Origin: Spirochaetaceae bacterium
GTDB lineage: Bacteria > Spirochaetota > Spirochaetia > B11-G9
Direction of reading: 5' to 3'
Assembly (NCBI GenBank): GCA_030600745.1
Contig: JAUVLL010000107.1
Location: forward strand, 1 to 9,099
DNA: 9,099 nt
Shown: positions 4,867-9,099 of the stretch, piece by piece
Position numbering within the stretch: position 1 is the stretch's first letter
Layout of the letters: each line of letters begins with the position of its first letter
Translations under genes and position numbers: made by a program
Notes under the pieces: generated by a model
Seen by the model: the letters and a program-made list of their open reading frames with translations, nothing else
What the model was told of the DNA's origin: nothing
Database searches by the model: none

Positions 4867-7110
4867 ATGTTTTCAAGGTTTCGAAGAATTTCAATTTTGG
4901 TTCTGATCTTTTATTCCCTGCTGGCCAATGGCTGCAAACAGCCTGTGGGAACAGTAAATCCCACCGGGGATAACCCAAATAACGACTATTATGCGATTAT
5001 CCCTGATACAACCAAACAGGCAGATGCATCCACTGAGGGCTCACTGGCATCTATCTCTGGTGACAAATCAATACTTACATTCAATTATGCCACAGAACAG
5101 CTGACAGATCTCGAAACCGGAGACGTACTTGCTCTTGGCGTTTCCACTCTCACCCCTGGGGGGCTTCTTCGAAAGGTGTTGTCTGTAGAGAATTCCGGTG
5201 GAAATGTTATTGTTACAACCAAACAGGCAACCCTTGAAGATGCAATCGAAGAGGGACACATTGGATTCACCGAAACTCTGGGATCCGGGGAACTTATTCC
5301 ACGAGTACTGTCACCCGGTCTGAGACTCATCAGCTCCCCTGAACGTGTTACTGCACGTGCTCTCAATCTGGATCTTATAAACCGTGAGATTGTTCCGGGA
5401 GTCGTGGTGAACGGAGAGATCTCTTTTGATATAGATCTTGAGTTTGTGCTGGACATAGATTTTTTTACCCTTGAGCACTGTGATTTTATTATCCACACAG
5501 ACTACGATTCTGATCTGCAGTTTGATATTACAACAAATGCAGAGCTCGATGATGTCATGTCGGAAGCAGGAACTTTGAGTTTCCCTCCGATAATCATCCC
5601 TGCAGGTATTGAGCTGATCTTCTTTCCTGAGCTTTCTTTGAACGTCGGGATTGACGGCAGCGTGACTGCCGGTATAACGAGCAGGGTCATGCAAACTGCA
5701 TCCCTTGATGCAGGTCTGGAATATGATGGAGATTGGAGTAAAGTTAAGAACTTTAGTTCAAGTTTTCAATTCGATACTCCGGAGATGGACGCGGCAGTGA
5801 GCATGAAGGGGTTCATCGGTCCGGAGCTCAGTATAAAACTCTATGATATCGTCGGACCGTATGCCAATGCGTATGGCTATCTTAAGCTGGATGCGGCAAT
5901 GGTGAATTCCGAGCCCTGGTGGGAGCTTCATGGCGGACTGGAATTGGGGGCCGGTGTTGAGATTGAGATATTGAGCGAGAATGCTTCTATTGCAAAATAT
6001 GGAGTTCCGGATCTTATCCAATACGACAGACTTCTTGCAACAGGGACCGGAACCCAGAATCACAACTGGACATTGCAGACCATTGATCAATATTCAGTTA
6101 CCGAAACCATCGGGAATAATCAAAGTGACGTTGCTGTGGACTCAGGCGGGGGTATCCACATTGCCTACGGTTACGATGGCCCGGAAACCGGCGATGATGA
6201 TCAGCTGAAGTACGCTTACTATAATGGATATGTCTGGACAATCGAACTCGTTGATTCATCCACAAAACAGAGAGCGCTGCCAGGTATTGCAGTTGGGACT
6301 GATGGTACCGTATACATCGCATTCTCCCGTGATCCCGGTGATGATCAACTTGCGCTGGCAACCCGTACCGGAACCGGCTGGTCCATAGAAACCATTGATT
6401 TGAATAATCCATATACTGACAAGTGGAACAGGGCATCTATCGTTCTCGATGCGACTAGTAATCCCCACGTGGCCTATGCTGCATACACGGGATTAGGGGG
6501 AGATCCTCTGATAAAATATGCTTACAGGGATGGCACAGGATGGCATAGTGAAGTGATAAACCCCGGTGAAGCAGATGAAGGCCAGTGCCATTCTCCTGTT
6601 CTAAAACTAGGCTCTGACGGCTGGCCACGGATTGCCTATAGGGATAGGGACCTCTGGTATGCATATAAAGATGAGACCGGCTGGCATCTTGAAGCTGCAG
6701 GTATGGTAAATATTATTAACTCTTGCGTCGGGCTTGATTTGGATGCGGATGATAAACCTCATATTGCCTACTATGACGGTAACTTTGGGAAGAATGATAT
6801 TCGATATCGCTACAACACCACTGGGATGTGGGTAGACGAATTGGTAAGCGATGCTGATGACATCACCGGGAATATATGTTTTGCACTGGACAGTTCCGAT
6901 ATTCCCCACTTCGTGTACCACGAGTATGACAACGACACCCTTTGGCATGCCGTCTGGCAGGGATCCGGGTGGGCAATCGGAGCTATTGACCAGACCTCAC
7001 CGGATACAGGCAGGGATAATGCAATATTTATTGTCGGAACTAAAAGCTACGTTACCTACTACGACGAGGAGAATGACAGGCTTAGATTGGCTGTCTGGAG
7101 CGGAAACTAA
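4867..7110 (+). CDS. Large lipoprotein with beta-rich domain and C-terminal beta-propeller
   Basis: A 747-residue exported lipoprotein. Residues 1-22 are a signal peptide with lipobox-like LANGC, lipid site C23, followed by a polar linker. Residues about 65-135 form a small domain (LETGDVLALG...ATLEDAIEEG). Residues about 150-393 form a beta-rich region (IDGSVTAGITS...GPYANAYGYLKLD...PWWELHGGLELGAGVEIEI) of a type I recall from uncharacterised surface proteins of several phyla. From about 398 there is a propeller: seven units beginning near 422, 471, 523, 576, 622, 670 and 719, each with a V-x-D/x-G turn, an (H/Y)IAY-type strand, an L-x-YA strand and G-x-W-x-x-E-x-(I/V)D. The seventh lacks its last strand, which HNWTLQTID (about 398-406) could supply. 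The likely role is binding at the cell surface; no catalytic motif is seen. AAAGAGG lies six bases before the ATG. Confidence 0.85.
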   Translation: MFSRFRRISILVLIFYSLLANGCKQPVGTVNPTGDNPNNDYYAIIPDTTKQADASTEGSLASISGDKSILTFNYATEQLTDLETGDVLALGVSTLTPGGLLRKVLSVENSGGNVIVTTKQATLEDAIEEGHIGFTETLGSGELIPRVLSPGLRLISSPERVTARALNLDLINREIVPGVVVNGEISFDIDLEFVLDIDFFTLEHCDFIIHTDYDSDLQFDITTNAELDDVMSEAGTLSFPPIIIPAGIELIFFPELSLNVGIDGSVTAGITSRVMQTASLDAGLEYDGDWSKVKNFSSSFQFDTPEMDAAVSMKGFIGPELSIKLYDIVGPYANAYGYLKLDAAMVNSEPWWELHGGLELGAGVEIEILSENASIAKYGVPDLIQYDRLLATGTGTQNHNWTLQTIDQYSVTETIGNNQSDVAVDSGGGIHIAYGYDGPETGDDDQLKYAYYNGYVWTIELVDSSTKQRALPGIAVGTDGTVYIAFSRDPGDDQLALATRTGTGWSIETIDLNNPYTDKWNRASIVLDATSNPHVAYAAYTGLGGDPLIKYAYRDGTGWHSEVINPGEADEGQCHSPVLKLGSDGWPRIAYRDRDLWYAYKDETGWHLEAAGMVNIINSCVGLDLDADDKPHIAYYDGNFGKNDIRYRYNTTGMWVDELVSDADDITGNICFALDSSDIPHFVYHEYDNDTLWHAVWQGSGWAIGAIDQTSPDTGRDNAIFIVGTKSYVTYYDEENDRLRLAVWSGN

Positions 7111-7227
7111 TTCAGACAATGAGAGCCAGGACAACTTTTCAACCAATTGGGGAAGCGGAAATACTGAACCCGAGTGGCCGCTATAGACTGTACTGATAGT
7201 AGTGTAGGTAAATGGTGTGGAGGAATT

Positions 7228-7392
7228 ATGAAGATACAATTTAAAATCATTTCTATATTTATTTTTTTTACAACTGTTACGTTTATCTCGTGCAATATGG
7301 AGAGCCGCGTATATGCCCTTCGCGATACCGGCCCTGCAATTGGAACGGGCAGCGCCAATACCGCGGCAATTATAGCAAGCCAGGGAGCTTAA
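7228..7392 (+). pseudogene. Truncated DUF1566-type lipoprotein (54-residue stub)
   Basis: A strong Shine-Dalgarno GGAGGAA (7219-7225) precedes ATG 7228. Residues 1-21 are a signal peptide with lipobox-like FISC (lipid site C22). The mature part is only 33 residues and reads ...YALRDTGPA then IGTGSANTAAIIASQGA, then TAA. In DUF1566 lipoproteins, DTGPAGG lies near the N-terminus, while AIGTG-x-ANT-x-AII-x-x-QGA occurs about 50-60 residues later, just before the C-terminal DUF1566 core. The two motifs look joined here by an in-frame internal deletion, and the core is missing. After the stop, another frame reads RFDELVGLG, faintly like the following DELVLGG segment. It is expressible as a short lipopeptide but lacks the family domain. 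It lies 117 bp downstream of the large lipoprotein. Confidence 0.6.
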
Positions 7393-7434
7393 TGTCAGGT
7401 TTGATGAGCTTGTGGGGTTAGGATTGTAATAATT

Positions 7435-8313
7435 TTAAAGGTTTAGAATTATATCCACCAGCTGATTTGCCCCATTTTCTTCGAAGTTAAAATCCTGACC
7501 TGCTTCCATTCTTATTTGAGGGTCTTCAAATCTTGCATGGGTTGGGACTATTATGGCTTCTTTATCAAAATATACTGTTTCCCAGAAGGCATTATAACCT
7601 CCCCCGCAGATTATAAGGTCAAAGGCATTGAAGTAGTCTACAACAGGAAATATCCCGCCATCATAGTTGGTTGTATAAACCATCTGGTAATCTTCTTCTT
7701 CCAGATAAGAATATGTTTTTTTTACATTTTGAAAATCTCCGGGATGACCGTTGTAGGCAAGAAGGCAGATGGGTTTATCCCCGGAGAGGCCAAGTTTTTC
7801 AAGAGCAGGTTTTCTATCCATAATTTCATTTTTATTTCGGAAAATAATTGGATTTATTGATTCCATTTCTATGCAGCTTTGGAAAGGTTCTATTGAAATA
7901 ATTTTATTATACTGTTGTTGGTTGAACTGGAGAGTATTATCTCCAAGAGGAATTGTAAAAAAACTATCAGAGACCTGACGGCTTAGGAATATTTTTTTGC
8001 CCGGGATTTTATCTATAAAATGGAAAAGAGGAAACCATAGGAGATCAACAATGAGTATGTCCGGAGCAATTTCTGTAATAGTTTTAAATAATTGGGAATT
8101 TTCGAATACCACTGAGCCAAGCTGCTTTTCGCTTTCAGGGTTTATTAAAACATGGTTTATATCGAACTTATTCGTCAAGGGAGCAAATGGTGAACTACTG
8201 AGAATTGTATATTCAACATCGTATCCTCTGCGCGTTAAGGCATTTCTGATTGAAATACCCCGGACCAGCCGGCCGGAGCCGGTGATGCCGGAGGTATAGT
8301 AGAGAATCTTCAA
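7435..8313 (-). CDS. MurG/GT28-like glycosyltransferase, family member of unknown acceptor
   Basis: A 292-residue protein with a GT-B layout. The N-terminal half starts with a beta strand and glycine loop, KILYYTSGITGSGRLVRGIS (residues 2-21), then ALTRRGYDVEYTILSS. The C-terminal half has the nucleotide-sugar binding pattern FDLIICGGGYNAFWE (C236, G237-G239, E245), then AIIVPTHARFEDPQ, like the GG-x-(N/S)-x-x-x-E...P-x-x-x-x-x-x-Q pattern of MurG-type enzymes. It would transfer a sugar from a nucleotide donor; the acceptor cannot be told. No signal peptide is present, so it is probably cytoplasmic. The start is TTG at 8313: two in-frame TAG codons lie directly upstream, and the family N-terminus begins there. 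There is no clear Shine-Dalgarno; the stop of the NHL gene is only three bases before, so translation may depend on coupling. Confidence 0.75.
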   Translation of the reverse strand: MKILYYTSGITGSGRLVRGISIRNALTRRGYDVEYTILSSSPFAPLTNKFDINHVLINPESEKQLGSVVFENSQLFKTITEIAPDILIVDLLWFPLFHFIDKIPGKKIFLSRQVSDSFFTIPLGDNTLQFNQQQYNKIISIEPFQSCIEMESINPIIFRNKNEIMDRKPALEKLGLSGDKPICLLAYNGHPGDFQNVKKTYSYLEEEDYQMVYTTNYDGGIFPVVDYFNAFDLIICGGGYNAFWETVYFDKEAIIVPTHARFEDPQIRMEAGQDFNFEENGANQLVDIILNL

Positions 8314-8316
8314 CTA

Positions 8317-9099
8317 CTAGCAGGCCCAATAGAATTCAAATTGTCCAATTCCTGCTCCTGCTTGCCCATAGGTTTCCCATCCACTACCTGTAATATCAGT
8401 AATTGTGATCAGTCTATCTCCCTGAAATCCACTGCTTTCATTTGTACTTCCTTCATCTAGAATAGTTAACTTTTTATTAAGAATGGCTAAAAATCGTTTT
8501 GGCCCGTAGAAATTGCCTGTTATAGAATCTGTGGATGGTGATTGGTTCCCAAAAGAACTAATATAATTCAGGTTAGTATCAAGTTTCATTATCTTAAAAC
8601 CATCTGCACCATTTCTGTTTGCAATATAAAGGAAATTGTCTATCACTAAAACATCCCATGGAATATTAAAGTTAGAAGCACTAGATCATACTGATAATTG
8701 AGAGAAAGGATTATATTTTACAATACTATCTGGCCCGGCACCATTATCATTAGCTATATATATATAGCCATCTTCATCGACAGCGATTCCCAGAATTGAG
8801 GAAAGTCCAGCTGTTGTAAGTAATGTGTGGCCAGTCCCTTCAAGGTCACACCTATACAATTGATTAGTAGGAGTTCCGGTTGCATAATATATGTAATTGC
8901 TTACCCTATCAATGGCAATCGAAACAACTCTATTTCCTCCAGCACCACTGTCATCAACAATTATGTCATAAAGAGGATTACTGATTGTATCGATACGTAC
9001 TACCTTATGGGCACCTGCTGAACTTGCGTAATTTGCAATATAGATATTACCACTTGAGTCAAAGTCGATATCATATGGCTCAAATGAAGCAAGTACTGG
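8317..9099 (-). pseudogene. NHL-type beta-propeller protein, partial at right edge, interrupted by one in-frame TGA
   Basis: One minus-strand frame runs from the right edge to TAG at 8319-8317, giving 259 sense codons broken only by TGA at 8688-8686. Protein similarity is continuous across it: upstream ...SIVKYNPFSQLSV, downstream SSASNFNIPWDVLVIDNFLY. Repeats of the NHL kind are visible: DIDFDSSGNIYIANY, VSIAIDRVSNYIYYAT, LGIAVDEDGYIYIAN, PWDVLVIDNFLYIAN, then FYGPKRFLAILNKKLTILDE and a final TYGQAGAGIGQFEFYWAC. Such propellers usually serve binding or scaffolding outside the cytoplasm; the N-terminus, and any signal peptide, lie beyond the window. The TGA may be a true disruption, a sequencing error, or recoding; disruption or error is the simplest. 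A GTG at 8646 could restart a 109-residue tail but has no good ribosome binding site. The glycosyltransferase gene follows after three bases. Confidence 0.7.

Noticed and set aside
5068..6948. Several open frames antisense to the large lipoprotein
   Set aside because: They shadow a clearly coding strand, have no family resemblance and no ribosome sites.
7111..7186. A hydrophilic continuation after the large lipoprotein in the next frame (…STNWGSGNTEPEWPL)
   Set aside because: The propeller already ends at a proper strand at 7110; a frameshifted tail is possible, but nothing in it matches the domain.

Overview
The window reads as accessory DNA from a spirochaete-like bacterium. This placement is an inference: there are three lipoprotein signal peptides with relaxed lipoboxes, a membrane-anchored LuxR-type regulator, an NHL-type propeller protein and a DUF1566-type lipoprotein remnant, a mix often seen in free-living spirochaetes. 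No rRNA or tRNA gene, complete insertion sequence or CRISPR array was seen. The 2.2 kb lipoprotein gene at 4867-7110 looks richer in G+C than its AT-rich neighbours.

Left third (1-3160), toxin-antitoxin and selfish-element ground. A DUF4258-type protein runs off the left edge on the minus strand. Next comes a plus-strand AAA ATPase with a DUF4143 nuclease-like tail. Its start codon lies inside a striking pair of tandem palindromes spaced exactly 31 bp apart. Downstream are the decayed tail of a HigB toxin, perhaps with the tail of its HigA partner, an intact EFR1-type flavodoxin/ferredoxin protein and an intact VapC-type PIN toxin with a Phd/YefM-type antitoxin. Two genes here (DUF4258 and EFR1) have a perfect TTGACA box placed so that transcription would begin at or next to the ATG, suggesting leaderless mRNAs.

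Middle (3161-7392), regulator and surface lipoproteins. A seven-helix membrane protein with a LuxR-type HTH tail faces away from a small cysteine-rich lipoprotein and a 747-residue lipoprotein. The large lipoprotein combines an N-terminal beta-rich region with a probable seven-bladed beta-propeller closed by its own N-terminal strand. A 54-residue lipoprotein stub that follows looks like an internally deleted DUF1566 protein. The regulator may control the lipoproteins, but the sequence shows only divergence and a candidate palindrome.

Right end (7393-9099), minus strand. An NHL-type propeller gene enters from the right edge, is interrupted by one in-frame TGA, and is followed after 3 bases by a MurG/GT28-like glycosyltransferase gene that starts with TTG and has no clear Shine-Dalgarno sequence. 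Overall the window mixes intact small systems with several gene remnants, as expected of a region that gains and loses cargo.
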